Counted from the first letter of the stretch, positions 43,117 through 52,242 are shown. The stretch: 64,000 nucleotides of DNA from SZUA-309 sp965233675 (GCA_965233675.1 OZ247498.1:62001-126000), one strand, 5' to 3'. The notes: generated by a model from the letters alone, not told the origin. Made by a program: numbers and translations.

Positions 43117-43788
43117 TCAGTGATCGGCCTGACCCACGATCTTGATCCCGGAGTGGGAGATGTCGTGGCGGCGATTGATCTGAATCAGAATGGAAGTCAG
43201 CGCTTCCGCGGCGGCAGAGTTTTCGATCGGCCCGGCATGAAAACCGCTCATGCCTGCTTCCGCCGCGAGTTCGATCACCCGGTCCCGGGCGGCTTTCTTG
43301 TTGCCGGCCACCAGTACGTCGCACTCGATTTCCACATCTTCCTGGAGCAGATGAGCTGCAATGTTCTGGAAGGCGGTCACCACCATCACATCGTCACCGA
43401 GCAGATCCTGGGCCCGTTTACCCGCACTGCCTTCCGGCGGCAGCTGCACGGTGCCGACTTTGGGTGGCACCAGGGGCACGGTCACGTCGATGAGGATTTT
43501 GCCGGAAAGACCCGCCCGCACGCCTTCCAGGGTGGAGAGCTGGTGCTCGGCGGGGACGGTGAGCACGATGATATCGCCCGCAGCGGCTGCATCGCCGTTT
43601 TCCATGGCCTCCGCCGGGGTATCCGGGCTGATCTTGGCCAGATCCGCCACGGCGTTCTGCGCCTTGTCCAGCGTTCTGGAGCCGATGATGATCTTGTGTC
43701 CTGCCTTGGACCAGCGGATGGCGAGACCCGTACCCAGATCGCCCGTGCCGCCGAGGATGGCGATGGTTTCGTTGCCGGCGTCGGTCAT
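43117..43788 (-). CDS. npdG: F420:NADPH oxidoreductase
   Basis: 223 residues. N-terminal NADP loop IAILGGTGDLGTGLAIRWSK, then HKIIIGSRTLDKAQ with basic residues for the 2'-phosphate, and the family segments KAARDRVIELAAEAGMSGFH and AGPIENSAAAEALTSILIQIN. It moves hydride between F420 and NADPH, so it fits as the first gene of this operon and links F420H2 to the NADPH pool. Confidence 0.93.
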   Translation of the reverse strand: MTDAGNETIAILGGTGDLGTGLAIRWSKAGHKIIIGSRTLDKAQNAVADLAKISPDTPAEAMENGDAAAAGDIIVLTVPAEHQLSTLEGVRAGLSGKILIDVTVPLVPPKVGTVQLPPEGSAGKRAQDLLGDDVMVVTAFQNIAAHLLQEDVEIECDVLVAGNKKAARDRVIELAAEAGMSGFHAGPIENSAAAEALTSILIQINRRHDISHSGIKIVGQADH

Positions 43789-43895
43789 GATTGAAGCGTT
43801 CCTTGGGAAAAGCCGGCGATTATGCCGCTATTCGGCTTTCTCCGTCGATAGGCTGTCCACAGCCGCCGGACCGTCGCCGAATTGTTCGGCGGCGG

Positions 43896-44528
43896 CTATC
43901 GGGTGGCGGCGAGGTTGATGCCGAGGGCGATCAGAATGCCGCCGCCGATCCGGTTCGCCAGCTGACTCGTGCCGGGCGAGTGTTTGAAGGCGGCCGTGAT
44001 CCGCTCCGCCAGCAGCACACAGAGCAGGTCGGCGCTGGAGAACATCAGATTGACGAAGGTGCCCAGCAGCAGGAGCTGGCTCCAGAGCGGCAGGGCAGCC
44101 GCAGGGTCGGTGAACTGAGGCAGGAAGGCGACGTAGAAGATGGCCGTCTTCGGATTGAGGATCTCGACCATCGCGCTCTCCCGGAACGCCTGCCACGGCG
44201 ATCGGGCATTTGCCTGCAGCGGCACGTGCAGATCCGACGGATCTCTCGAACGCAGGAAACGAAGGCCCAGCCAGATGAGGTAGGCCGCGCCAGCAAGCTT
44301 CATCGCGCTGTAAAGCACGGGAATGGCGTCGAACAGAACGGCAAGCCCCATTGCCGCGGCAAGCACATGCACATAACCGCCGGTGTGAATGCCCAGGGAC
44401 GCCATCAGACCGCCGCGCCGCCCTCGGGCAATCGTCTGCGCGGCGGCATACAGGGTCGAGGGCCCCGGCATGTAGGCGAACACGGCAGTTGCGAGCAGGA
44501 AGGCGATCAGAGTTTCTACGCTGGGCAC
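43896..44528 (-). CDS. LysE-family exporter
   Basis: 210 residues from GTG 44528. Six predicted helices with the family motif near the start, FAYMPGPSTLYAAAQTIARG and GGLMASLGIHTGGYVHV, typical of RhtB/LysE exporters of amino acids and small metabolites. No earlier start gives a better signal. It is 107 bp upstream of npdG on the same strand and is divergent from the F420-type LLM gene. Substrate unknown. Confidence 0.88.
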   Translation of the reverse strand: MPSVETLIAFLLATAVFAYMPGPSTLYAAAQTIARGRRGGLMASLGIHTGGYVHVLAAAMGLAVLFDAIPVLYSAMKLAGAAYLIWLGLRFLRSRDPSDLHVPLQANARSPWQAFRESAMVEILNPKTAIFYVAFLPQFTDPAAALPLWSQLLLLGTFVNLMFSSADLLCVLLAERITAAFKHSPGTSQLANRIGGGILIALGINLAATR

Positions 44529-44693
44529 AGGCTCATCCGGAAGTTGATCGATGGCGCTGCCATGGTAGGCAATCCCCGGCCTTTCGTCTGCACCTGAAGA
44601 CGTCTGCACCTGAAGATCCAGGCCTGACTTGACCGGCACAGACCCGTACCATGCCGGGTCCGGAAATTATCAGAGATGCGCGGGAGATCTGAA

Positions 44694-45617
44694 ATGGGTA
44701 CAGAGATGAGAATCGGCACCATGCTGGGTGCAGACGGCACCGGCATGACGCTGGATGACGTGATCAATACGGCCAAGGCGGCGGAAACTGCCGGGCTCGA
44801 CAGTGTCTGGATGGCGAATATTTTCAGCTACGACGCCATTTCCGCACTGGCGCTGGTTGGCCGGGAAACCAGTCGAATCCAGCTGGGTACGGCGGTCACA
44901 CCGACCTTTCCCCGTCATCCCACGGCCATCGCTCAGCAGGCCATGACCACCACGGCAGCGTCGGGAGGACGCTTCACCCTGGGTATCGGGCTTTCACACC
45001 AGGTGGTGATCGAAAACATGCTGGGTATGAGCTACGACAAACCCGCCCGGCATATGCGCGAATATCTGTCCGTGCTGATGCCCCTGGTCCGTGGTGAAAC
45101 CGTTGCCTTCGACGGTGAGCAGTACAAGGTGAACGGGGTGACGCTGGACATTCCCGGTGGCTCGCCCACCCCCGTGGTGGTTGCCGCACTCGGGCCCGTG
45201 ATGTTGAAGCTGGCGGGGGAGCTGGCCGATGGCACCAACACCTGGATGGTGGGACCGAACACCATGGAGAACCACATCATCGCCCGGCTGCACAAGGCGG
45301 CCGAGGACGCCGGCAAACCGACTCCCCGTGTGGTGGGCGGTTTCCCGGTGGCATTGACCACCAACGTGGAGGCCGCGAAGGAGAAGATCAACGAGCAGCT
45401 GGTCATTTACGGTCAGCTGCCCAGCTATCGGGCCATGCTCGACAAGGAAGGCGCCGCCGGTCCCGCAGACATCGCGCTGGTGGGTGACGAGAACGCACTG
45501 CGCGGTGAAATTCAGCGCCTCGAAAGCATCGGCGTCACCGACTTCAACGCGGCGGTGGTCGATGTGGAAGAAGGCGCCCGGCAGCGTACGCTCGAGTTCC
45601 TGGCCAGTCTGAAGTAA
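44694..45617 (+). CDS. F420-dependent-type LLM oxidoreductase (MSMEG_4879-like)
   Basis: 307 residues from ATG 44694 (GGGAGA seven bases upstream; ATG 44706 is the other candidate). MRIGTMLGADGTGMTLDDVI, GLDSVWMANIFSYDAISALA and VVVAALGPVMLKLAGELADG match the F420-binding LLM subfamily TIGR03564. Placed beside the F420 operon, it is the best candidate in this window for an F420H2-dependent reductase. Hairpin GTAAGTG/CACTTAC (45614-45632) at its stop probably ends transcription. Confidence 0.85.
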   Translation: MGTEMRIGTMLGADGTGMTLDDVINTAKAAETAGLDSVWMANIFSYDAISALALVGRETSRIQLGTAVTPTFPRHPTAIAQQAMTTTAASGGRFTLGIGLSHQVVIENMLGMSYDKPARHMREYLSVLMPLVRGETVAFDGEQYKVNGVTLDIPGGSPTPVVVAALGPVMLKLAGELADGTNTWMVGPNTMENHIIARLHKAAEDAGKPTPRVVGGFPVALTTNVEAAKEKINEQLVIYGQLPSYRAMLDKEGAAGPADIALVGDENALRGEIQRLESIGVTDFNAAVVDVEEGARQRTLEFLASLK

Positions 45618-45632
45618 GTGCCGCTCACTTAC
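45614..45632. terminator. Hairpin at the end of the LLM gene
   Basis: GTAAGTG (45614-45620) and CACTTAC (45626-45632) flank a five-base loop and include the TAA stop. It lies between convergent genes; no T tract follows. Confidence 0.5.
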
Positions 45633-45662
45633 CTAAGCCCATACCTAAGCCCATACCTAAGG
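45631..45662. repeat. 12-bp tandem repeat
   Basis: ACCTAAGCCCAT occurs at 45631-45642 and 45643-45654, followed by a partial copy to 45662. It lies in the short gap between the convergent LLM and PhyH genes. Confidence 0.85.
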
Positions 45663-45670
45663 CACGGACC

Positions 45671-46531
45671 TCAGGAAGGCGGGAGGTCGTCCCGGTACTT
45701 CCGCCCCTGATAGTCCGAGTCGATTAACCGCTTCGGGTGCAGGCCATCCACATGGCCCATGAAACCCGGGTCATTGACGCTGTAGCCGAGCAGCGCCTGA
45801 ATCCGGTCGCTGTACCGGCCGGCCAGCGCCGGGGGCACGGCCAGGGTCATGTTTTCCAGTTGGCGCATCCAGGGTGCGCAGTACTGAGGCGTGATGGCGA
45901 GTCGGGTGGCGTCCGAGCTGTTCGCGCCACCCCGGTGGTAGAGATTGCCGGCGAAAACGACCACCGAACCCGCCGGCATCTGCACTTTGATGGCCTCGTC
46001 TGCCCGGGGCGTTCGATCGGCCGGCCAGCGATGGCTGCCGGGAATGATCTCCGTGGCGCCGTTGTCCGCCGTGAAGTCGTCGAATGCCCAGATGGTGCTG
46101 ATGCCGAAAGGGGGTCTGGGTGTTGGAATATCCGGGCCGCCGCCGGGCGTGTCGTCGATGTGAAAGCTCTGGGGCGTTTCACCAGGGTGCACGTTGATGG
46201 CCAGTGCGGAGGAGAGCAGATAGTTCCGCGGCAGGAAGGCGTCGACGATCTGCAGCACCACGGGATGCTCGATGATCCCGGCGATCGAGGGAGCCTTGGC
46301 GAGCAGGGCGTACACCCGTTCGGAATGAAAGCCTTCGAAGTCGTTGCGGCCCATGTGCTGTTTCTGCAGGCAGGGTGCGAGCTCGGAGCGGATCCGACGT
46401 ACCAGTTCCGGGTCGAGGAGGCGTTCCAGAATGACGAATCCCCGGGTCCGTAGCGCGGCGATGGCATCGTCTGTGCCGGGTTGAGTGCGGGTCTCTGTGC
46501 TGGTCTGTGTGCGGTTCATGAGGGGACTCAC
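45671..46531 (-). CDS. Phytanoyl-CoA dioxygenase family protein (PhyH)
   Basis: 286 residues. The Fe(II)/2-oxoglutarate site reads FHIDDTPGGGPD (H-x-D) and later GNLYHRGGANSSDATRLAI (distal His plus the Arg that binds 2-oxoglutarate). It hydroxylates an aliphatic substrate. The start overlaps the LLM oxidoreductase stop by 4 bp (ATGA), and it is the last gene of the ABC-importer operon, so the substrate may be something the importer brings in. The N-terminal 18 residues are a Thr/Gln-rich low-complexity stretch coded by short repeats. Confidence 0.85.
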   Translation of the reverse strand: MSPLMNRTQTSTETRTQPGTDDAIAALRTRGFVILERLLDPELVRRIRSELAPCLQKQHMGRNDFEGFHSERVYALLAKAPSIAGIIEHPVVLQIVDAFLPRNYLLSSALAINVHPGETPQSFHIDDTPGGGPDIPTPRPPFGISTIWAFDDFTADNGATEIIPGSHRWPADRTPRADEAIKVQMPAGSVVVFAGNLYHRGGANSSDATRLAITPQYCAPWMRQLENMTLAVPPALAGRYSDRIQALLGYSVNDPGFMGHVDGLHPKRLIDSDYQGRKYRDDLPPS

Positions 46532-47487
46532 CCTCCCTGGGCGGGCTTCCGATCCGTGGTCGTCTGATTCAATGCGTTCACTTCCGGCAGCACTTCATCG
46601 ATCAGCCGTCGGGTCTGTTGCATCACTTCCTGAGGGTTCGCGGCGATCGGCCGGAGCACGAACTTGTGTACGCCGGCGGCTCGAAAGTCCGCAAGCAGCG
46701 CCAGAATTTCCGCCGTGCCGCCCACGGCCCGGAGGCGGCTCGGGTCTTTGTTCAGCCGCTTGCTGAGTAGTTCGTCGTTGTGTTTCACAACCGGCTCGTC
46801 CGTTCGGCCGAAACGAAAGGCAAACCCGGCGCCGTAGTGATCTTCGTCGATGCGGCGTTCGTACCGGGGCAGTTCGGTCTTGATGGCTTCGATCACCGGC
46901 GCCACCTCTTCCGGGGATTCGAGACCCGCCTGCCAGCCGGTGCCCCAGCGGGCCGTGCGTTCCACCGCCCTGGGCGCCGAACCTCCCACCCAGAGCGGCA
47001 TGGGATTCTGCACCGGTTTCGGGGCGATGGCCGCGTCGTCGAGCTGATGGAACTCGCCGTCGAAGCTCACGCTCGTCTCGGTCCAGAGCCGGCTGATGAT
47101 CTCAAGACCCTCATCCATCCGCTTGCCGCGGCCGCGGGTCGGTGCGCCGGTGGCCACATAGTCCCGTGAGCGGGCGCTGCCGATACCGAAGGCGGGGAGG
47201 AGGCGGCCATTCGAGAGCACGTCGATGGTGGCGCAGGCCTTTGCGGTGAGCACCGGATCCCGCAGTCCCAGACTTGCCACGTTCATCCCGAATTTCAGGT
47301 GTCTCGTCCGGCCGGCCAGTGCGGCCATGACAGACATGCACTCGAGAAAGGGCTCCGAGCCGATGATCCGGTCGCTGTGCCAGAGAGAATTCACCCGGGC
47401 ATCGTCGCAGAGGTCCACCCAGGCCCAGAATTCATCCGCGTGGGCAAAGGGATAACCGGCCATGCCGATTCCGGCGCTGATGGTCAT
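46528..47487 (-). CDS. LLM-class flavin-dependent oxidoreductase
   Basis: 319 residues from ATG 47487, which overlaps the permease stop by 4 bp; a frame extending to 48453 is only the permease region read out of frame. The bacterial luciferase-like TIM barrel shows VNSLWHSDRI, AALAGRTRHLKFGMNVASLG, RLLPAFGIG and PLWVGGSAPRAVERTARWG. It uses FMN or F420; the presence of an F420 operon 3 kb away makes F420 plausible. It sits between the importer permease and the PhyH gene. Confidence 0.85.
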   Translation of the reverse strand: MTISAGIGMAGYPFAHADEFWAWVDLCDDARVNSLWHSDRIIGSEPFLECMSVMAALAGRTRHLKFGMNVASLGLRDPVLTAKACATIDVLSNGRLLPAFGIGSARSRDYVATGAPTRGRGKRMDEGLEIISRLWTETSVSFDGEFHQLDDAAIAPKPVQNPMPLWVGGSAPRAVERTARWGTGWQAGLESPEEVAPVIEAIKTELPRYERRIDEDHYGAGFAFRFGRTDEPVVKHNDELLSKRLNKDPSRLRAVGGTAEILALLADFRAAGVHKFVLRPIAANPQEVMQQTRRLIDEVLPEVNALNQTTTDRKPAQGG

Positions 47488-48356
47488 TCGGTCACTGCCT
47501 GGCCATTCCTCATCGTTCGAGTATACCCCCGGGTTTCCCGGTCGTACTGGTCCCGGAACCGGTCGCCGAGCATGTTGAAGCTCCAGACCGTCAGGCCCAG
47601 GAACAGGGCGGGAAAAAACAGCGTCCAGGGCGCGGACTCCATGGTCCGGGTCCCGTCGGCGATCAGGACGCCCCAGCTGGTCTGGGGTTCCTGGATGCCG
47701 AGACCCAGAAAACTGATGAAACTTTCCGCCAGGATCACCGAAGGCACGGTCAGCGTGGCGTAGACGAGCGCCGGACCGGCCACATTCGGAACCACGTGCC
47801 GGAAGAGAATCCAGCCCCGTCCGGCGCCCATGGTCCGGGCCACCTGGATGTAGGCCTGCTCCCGGATGGCCAGGGTCTGGCCGCGCACGATACGGGCGAT
47901 ATCCAGCCAGTAGATGGCCCCGAGCGCGACGAAGAACAGCACGGGTTCCTGTCCGAACACCACCATGAGCAGGATGACGAACAGAATGAAGGGCACCGCG
48001 TACAGCACGTCCACGGCCCGCATCATGAACTGGTCTGTGCGGCCACCGCGCAGACCGGCGAAGGCACCGTAAGGCACACCGATCAGGATACTCACTGATG
48101 TGGCGATGAACGCGGCCATCAGGCTGACCTTGGCGCCGAGCATGACGCGGGCAAAAAGATCGCGACCGATCAGGTCGGTGCCGAACCAGTGCGCCACATC
48201 CGGTCCGGCTTCCAGCGCCTCCCAATCGATGGATTCCGGATCCCAGCCGGAGAGGCTTCCGCCGACGAATGCGCCAGCCAGTACGAGGAGGATCCAGAGG
48301 CTGCAGAATCTGGCCAGAGCCGAGCCGAATAAGACTTCTTTCAGGGCTGCCAGCAT
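47484..48356 (-). CDS. Oligopeptide-type ABC permease, DppC-like
   Basis: 290 residues. Six helices with the N-terminal cytoplasmic loop typical of DppC/OppC, and the EAA coupling motif QVARTMGAGRGWILFRHVVPN. It forms the heterodimeric channel with the DppB-like product of the upstream gene, whose stop coincides with its start. The element belongs to an importer operon that has no ATPase gene in view. The downstream LLM gene overlaps it by 4 bp. Confidence 0.9.
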   Translation of the reverse strand: MLAALKEVLFGSALARFCSLWILLVLAGAFVGGSLSGWDPESIDWEALEAGPDVAHWFGTDLIGRDLFARVMLGAKVSLMAAFIATSVSILIGVPYGAFAGLRGGRTDQFMMRAVDVLYAVPFILFVILLMVVFGQEPVLFFVALGAIYWLDIARIVRGQTLAIREQAYIQVARTMGAGRGWILFRHVVPNVAGPALVYATLTVPSVILAESFISFLGLGIQEPQTSWGVLIADGTRTMESAPWTLFFPALFLGLTVWSFNMLGDRFRDQYDRETRGYTRTMRNGQAVTE

Positions 48357-49276
48357 CAGTCGTGCAGCCGGATGCGCGGATCGAGCCTTGCATAGCAGAG
48401 GTCGACCAGCAGATTGAATGTGAGGATGAAAGCGGCATAGACCACCACCACACCCATCACCAGGGTGTAGTCGCGATTGAGGGCGGCCTGCACGAAATAG
48501 CGGCCAATGCCGGGCAGTTCGAATACCTGCTCGATGACCACGGAGCCGGTCAGCAGTGCCGCGGCCGCCGGGCCGAGAAAAGACAGTACGGGCAGGAGTG
48601 CAATCGGCAGCAGGTGGCGGATCACGATGCGCCGCTGAGGCAGGCCCTTGGCCTGGGCGGTCATGACATGTGGTTCGAGCAGCGTCTCGGCCACACTGCC
48701 CCGCATGAGCCGGGCGAAGGCGGCCACGAATGGCAGGGCCAGCGCGACAGGCGGCAGAATGAAATGTGCCGGACTGCCGACACCGCCCGCCGGTAGCCAG
48801 CCGAGCCAGACGGCGAACAGGAGCACGGCGAGCGGGGCGAGGACGATGGAAGGCAGGGCGAGACCGAGATTTGCCGCCCCCATCAGCAGCGCGTCGGTTT
48901 TCGAACCGGCTGACAGTCCGGCAAACAGACCGATTCCGACGCCGAAGATCAGTGCGATCCCCAGCGCTGCCAGACCGACACCGAGACTCACCGGCAAACC
49001 GGCGCTGATCAGTTCATTCACGCTGAAGTCTTTCTGCTTGAATGAGGGGCCCAGGTCGCCGCTGGCCAGCATGCCGAGATAGTCGAGGTACTGTTTCGGG
49101 AGCGGTTGATCCAGGTTGTAGGCGGCCAGCAGGTTCGCTTCCACGTCCGGTGGCAATCTGCGCTCACCATCGAACGGACCGCCGGGTGCCGCGCGGACCA
49201 TGAAAAATACCAGCGTGACGATGACCCAGAACGTGAGCACGCTGATCAGGGCCCGTACGAGCAGATAGCGGATCAT
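48356..49276 (-). CDS. Oligopeptide-type ABC permease, DppB-like
   Basis: 306 residues from ATG 49276; the longer frame to 49345 adds a non-conserved leader. Typical start MIRYLLVRALISVLTFWVIV, conserved FFMVRAAPGGPF, and the EAA loop MTAQAKGLPQRRIVIRHLLP, followed by FELPGIGRYFVQAALNRD. It spans the inner membrane six times and pairs with DppC. The gene follows the split binding-protein gene by 96 bp. Confidence 0.92.
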   Translation of the reverse strand: MIRYLLVRALISVLTFWVIVTLVFFMVRAAPGGPFDGERRLPPDVEANLLAAYNLDQPLPKQYLDYLGMLASGDLGPSFKQKDFSVNELISAGLPVSLGVGLAALGIALIFGVGIGLFAGLSAGSKTDALLMGAANLGLALPSIVLAPLAVLLFAVWLGWLPAGGVGSPAHFILPPVALALPFVAAFARLMRGSVAETLLEPHVMTAQAKGLPQRRIVIRHLLPIALLPVLSFLGPAAAALLTGSVVIEQVFELPGIGRYFVQAALNRDYTLVMGVVVVYAAFILTFNLLVDLCYARLDPRIRLHD

Positions 49277-49348
49277 GGGGGCACTGACGGCATCATCCGC
49301 TTGCCGGACGGACGCTGGCGCTGGTTCGGGCCACAGCCGCCCCATCCG

Positions 49349-49384
49349 GCTGTTTCACCAGTTGAGGCTGTTTCACCAGCTGAG
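49349..49384. repeat. 18-bp tandem duplication at the oppA-like gene end
   Basis: Two 18-bp copies of GCTGTTTCACCAGTTGAG (49349-49366 and 49367-49384) differ by one base; the stop codon of the split gene (49373-49375 on the minus strand) lies in the second copy. A duplication that includes a 3' gene end. Confidence 0.9.
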
Positions 49385-49577
49385 AAAGCGCAAGGCGTGC
49401 ACGTCACGGTGGTTCTCATGCCAGCCCTTGAGGTCCGGGTGGACGAGACGTTTCACCGCGATGCTGTACAACGGCACCACCGGGTGATCGGCCATCGCCA
49501 GGGCTTCCGCGTCGCTCATCAGCTGATTGCGGAGGCCGATGTCCGCCTGCTGCCTGGCTTCGTGCATCAGGGCGTCG

Positions 49578-49580
49578 TAG
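49578..49580. repeat. Target-site duplication TAG (left), repeated at 50800-50802
   Basis: TAG flanks the IS on both sides; three bases is normal for the IS3 family. Removing the IS plus one copy rebuilds the codons Asn-His-Ala-Tyr-Asp of the split gene. Confidence 0.85.
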
Positions 49581-49583
49581 GGG

Positions 49584-50444
49584 TTAGGTACCGCTTCCCC
49601 GGACAGTTTCGTTTAGCGTGATCTTCTTGCTCTGTTCTCGTTTCAGTCTAGAACGCATCCTCGGATTGTAGAAGCACTCGATGTAATCAAAGATATCCGC
49701 TCTAGCTTCTGCTCGTGTTCGATAACGCCGCCGATTTACTCGTTCTCGCTTCAGCATCCCGAAGAACCCTTCGACGAGTGCATTGTCTGCGCAGCTGCCT
49801 ACGGCACTCATGCTGCAGGTCAGGTTGTGACCTTTGAGAAAACGCTGGTATTCATCACTGGTGAACTGCGTGCCGCGATCCGAATGCAACACAATGGTTG
49901 ATCGATCCTGCCTCTGCCAGAGCGCCATTAAGACAGCCTGCAGCACCAGCTGGCGATCCTGAACAGCACTCATTGACCAACCAACCACCTGTCGAGCATG
50001 CAAATCAATGACAACACAGAGGTACAGCCAGTCCTCTGCCGTTCGAACATAGGTGATATCGGTTACCCACTTGCTGTTCGAACTGCTGGCTTCGAAGTTG
50101 CGATCCAGGTGGTTCCGCACTGCTGATGGTCGAGGTGCACTGGGCTTCTTTCGCCAGCTCCGGCGCTGCGGAATGCCGTACAGTTCGGCCTTCTTCATCA
50201 GTCTGCCCACTCGATTGACGCCGGCTTCAACGCCTTCGTCCAGCAGATCGTCGTGAATACGTCTGCGGCCCAGGACACCTTCGCTGCCTTCATGCAGTTC
50301 CCGAATACGCTTCAGCAGCTTCCGGTTGGCTAAAGTGCGCTCACTCAGAGGTCGGCCCCGCCACTCATAGTAGCCGCTCGGGGAAACACCGAGACGCTCA
50401 CACATCATGCGGACGGGGAATGCGTCGCGGCAACGCTCTATCAT
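49584..50444 (-). CDS. IS3-family transposase OrfB
   Basis: 286 residues. IS3 N-terminal part with FPVRMMCERLGVSPSGYYEW, then the DDE catalytic domain: first Asp in SKWVTDITYVRT, second Asp in IVLHSDRGTQFTSDEYQRFL, and Glu in NALVEGFFGMLKRER. The ATG at 50444 is an internal start; normally OrfAB is made by -1 frameshifting, and the frame upstream of this ATG is open (EVKFR). The stop lies in the terminal repeat. Confidence 0.95.
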   Translation of the reverse strand: MIERCRDAFPVRMMCERLGVSPSGYYEWRGRPLSERTLANRKLLKRIRELHEGSEGVLGRRRIHDDLLDEGVEAGVNRVGRLMKKAELYGIPQRRSWRKKPSAPRPSAVRNHLDRNFEASSSNSKWVTDITYVRTAEDWLYLCVVIDLHARQVVGWSMSAVQDRQLVLQAVLMALWQRQDRSTIVLHSDRGTQFTSDEYQRFLKGHNLTCSMSAVGSCADNALVEGFFGMLKRERVNRRRYRTRAEARADIFDYIECFYNPRMRSRLKREQSKKITLNETVRGSGT

Positions 50445-50452
50445 CCGGAACT

Positions 50453-50737
50453 TTACTTCTGTTCTCTGGCGAAAAACGCTGCCGCTTCTTTTAAAAAATC
50501 CCGTTCCTTCTTCACCCGAGCGAGCTCGCGCTTGAGCTGCATGATCTCTTCATCCCGGGCGTGACCCTGGCCCGGAAACGCCTCCTGACCATGCTTCTCG
50601 ATGGCTGTGCGCCACTTACCCAGCATATGGGCATTGATCCCCAGGTCCCTCGCAACAGCGGTTACTGTCGCACCGGGTAGCCGGGTAAGCTCGACCGCCT
50701 CGCGTTTGTACTCGTCTGTGTACTTCCTTCTCGACAT
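50453..50737 (-). CDS. IS3-family OrfA
   Basis: 94 residues. Helix-turn-helix RKYTDEYKREAVELTRLPGA then VARDLGINAHMLGKWR binds the terminal repeats; a leucine-zipper-like LKRELARVKKERDFLKEAAA follows. Near the end, TTTTTTAAAAG at about 50485-50500 (minus strand) is a possible slippery site, and OrfB lies in the -1 frame, so the OrfAB fusion is likely. Confidence 0.93.
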   Translation of the reverse strand: MSRRKYTDEYKREAVELTRLPGATVTAVARDLGINAHMLGKWRTAIEKHGQEAFPGQGHARDEEIMQLKRELARVKKERDFLKEAAAFFAREQK

Positions 50738-52242
50738 CTGACACCTCCCTTGCCCTTATGGGCCTATTCTAAGGTGTCCGGAAAAGCGGTACCTAACCCT
50801 AGGCGTGATTTCTGTAACGGCCGTAGTTCACGTTTCCAGCATCAGAGACCAGCAGGTCCAGGTAATGGCCCGGGTTGTTTTCGCCGATCCAACCGGCCTG
50901 GGCGACCTGGAAATCACCCTGCCGCAGATCGCTGAAGTGCACCTTGAGTTCCGTGTGACGCAGCCGGGCGTCCACACCGATCTGACGCCAGAAGCTGGCG
51001 ATGGCCAGATTTGTACGTTTGCCATCCCCCTCGTCGTAATAACGCAGGGTCACCTGCAGTGGGTTGCCGGGCCCGAAACCAGCGGATTCGAGCAGCGCGC
51101 GGGCTCGAGTGATCCGATCCTGCAGGGGCTGGTTCTGATAGGCGGGAATTGCCGCCTGGTAGTCGCTGACAAGCTCAGGCACGAAACTTCGCGCCGGGAA
51201 GTTGCCCGTTCGCTGCACCTTGTCGGTGAGAATCTGCGGTTGCACCACGATCGCCAGCGCCTCCCGGACCCGGGCATCGTCGAAGGGCGGCCGGGCCGTG
51301 TTGAAGACCAGATAGATCATGGACAGCAGTGGTGAGATTCGCAGGTGCTCGGGCATCGTTTCCCGAACGTGGGTCAGTTCGTTGGAAGGAAAACCACCGA
51401 TGGCGTGTGCTTCCCCGGCCCGATAGCGGTTGTAGGCATTCTGCTCGTTGGCGAGCGGCAGATAGCGGGCTGACTGGATGGCGACAGGCTCGTAAAAGTG
51501 CGGGTTTGCCGTCAGGGCAACATGGGATTGGGGCCGCCATTCCTCGAGGACGTAGGCGCCATTACTCACCCAGTGCGTCGCTTTTACCCAGTCATCGCCC
51601 TGCTGGGCGATTACATGTTCGGGTACTGGAAAACCCGTGGGGTAAAGCAGCCGCTCCGGCAGGTGTGGATAGGGTTCTTCCAGGGTCAGCGTCAGCGATA
51701 GATCGTCGTCCGCCCGGGCGCCGAGCGCCGTGGGCGGCATCTCGCCGGCATTGACGGCACGGGCGTTTTTCAGGGGATACATGAAATAGGCAAGGCTTGC
51801 CGCCGTGGCGGGGTCGAGCAGACGACGGAAGGCGTAGACAAAATCCCGGGCATCGAGGCCTTCGCCGTCCGACCATTTCAGCCCCGGTCGGATCCTGAAG
51901 GTCCAGACCAGGCCGTCATCGCTGACCTGCCAGGATTCGGCCGCCCCCGGACCGATATTGCCTTCGGCGTCCATCGCGGTGAGCCCGAGAAAGAGATCGG
52001 TGAGAATGGTCTCCTCGAGGCGCAGATTGTAGCGATGCGGATCCAGGGTCTGGGGTTCACCGGCGTTCCCGAGCACCAGGGTGTGCGGCTGTGCGGTGCG
52101 ACCGGGTGCGCTCAGGCATAAGGCGCAGACGATGGCGGTGAGGCCGATGAACGCTCTGAAATTCATGGCCGGAACCATACTGGAATCCGCAGGTCTTTCG
52201 CCACGTTGAGGGGGCGCCGGCGCTCACGCATACTGCGCCGCC

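Larger units (their letters stand above)
49581..50799 (-). mobile_element. IS3-family insertion sequence, 1219 bp
   Basis: Imperfect 25-bp terminal inverted repeats starting GGGTTAGGTACCGCTT lie at 49581-49605 and 50775-50799 (23 of 25 matching). It encodes OrfA (94 aa) and OrfB (286 aa) in the -1 frame relation used by IS3 elements, with intact DDE residues, and looks complete and potentially active. The OrfB stop TAA lies inside the left inverted repeat. It is oriented with the importer operon. Only one copy is present in this window. Confidence 0.95.
49373..52166 (-). pseudogene. oppA-like peptide-binding protein gene split by an IS
   Basis: The N-terminal part (52166-50800) has a signal peptide, LGNAGEPQTLDPHRYNLRLE and the OppA-family body up to NYGRYRNHA. 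The C-terminal part (49577-49373) continues YDALMHEARQQADIGLRNQL to the end RFLSW. The IS (49581-50799) and one TAG target copy interrupt them. The two pieces sum to 1572 bases, exactly 524 codons, giving a 523-residue protein of normal OppA length. The insertion removes about 68 C-terminal residues, so the lipid-free binding protein is probably inactive. Downstream dppB/dppC may suffer polar effects. Confidence 0.92.

Noticed and set aside
46528..48453. 641-codon frame extending the LLM gene through the permease gene
   Set aside because: The 5' two-fifths are Arg/Gly/Pro-rich and overlap the DppC gene out of frame; ATG 47487 gives a normal LLM protein with a 4-bp overlap.
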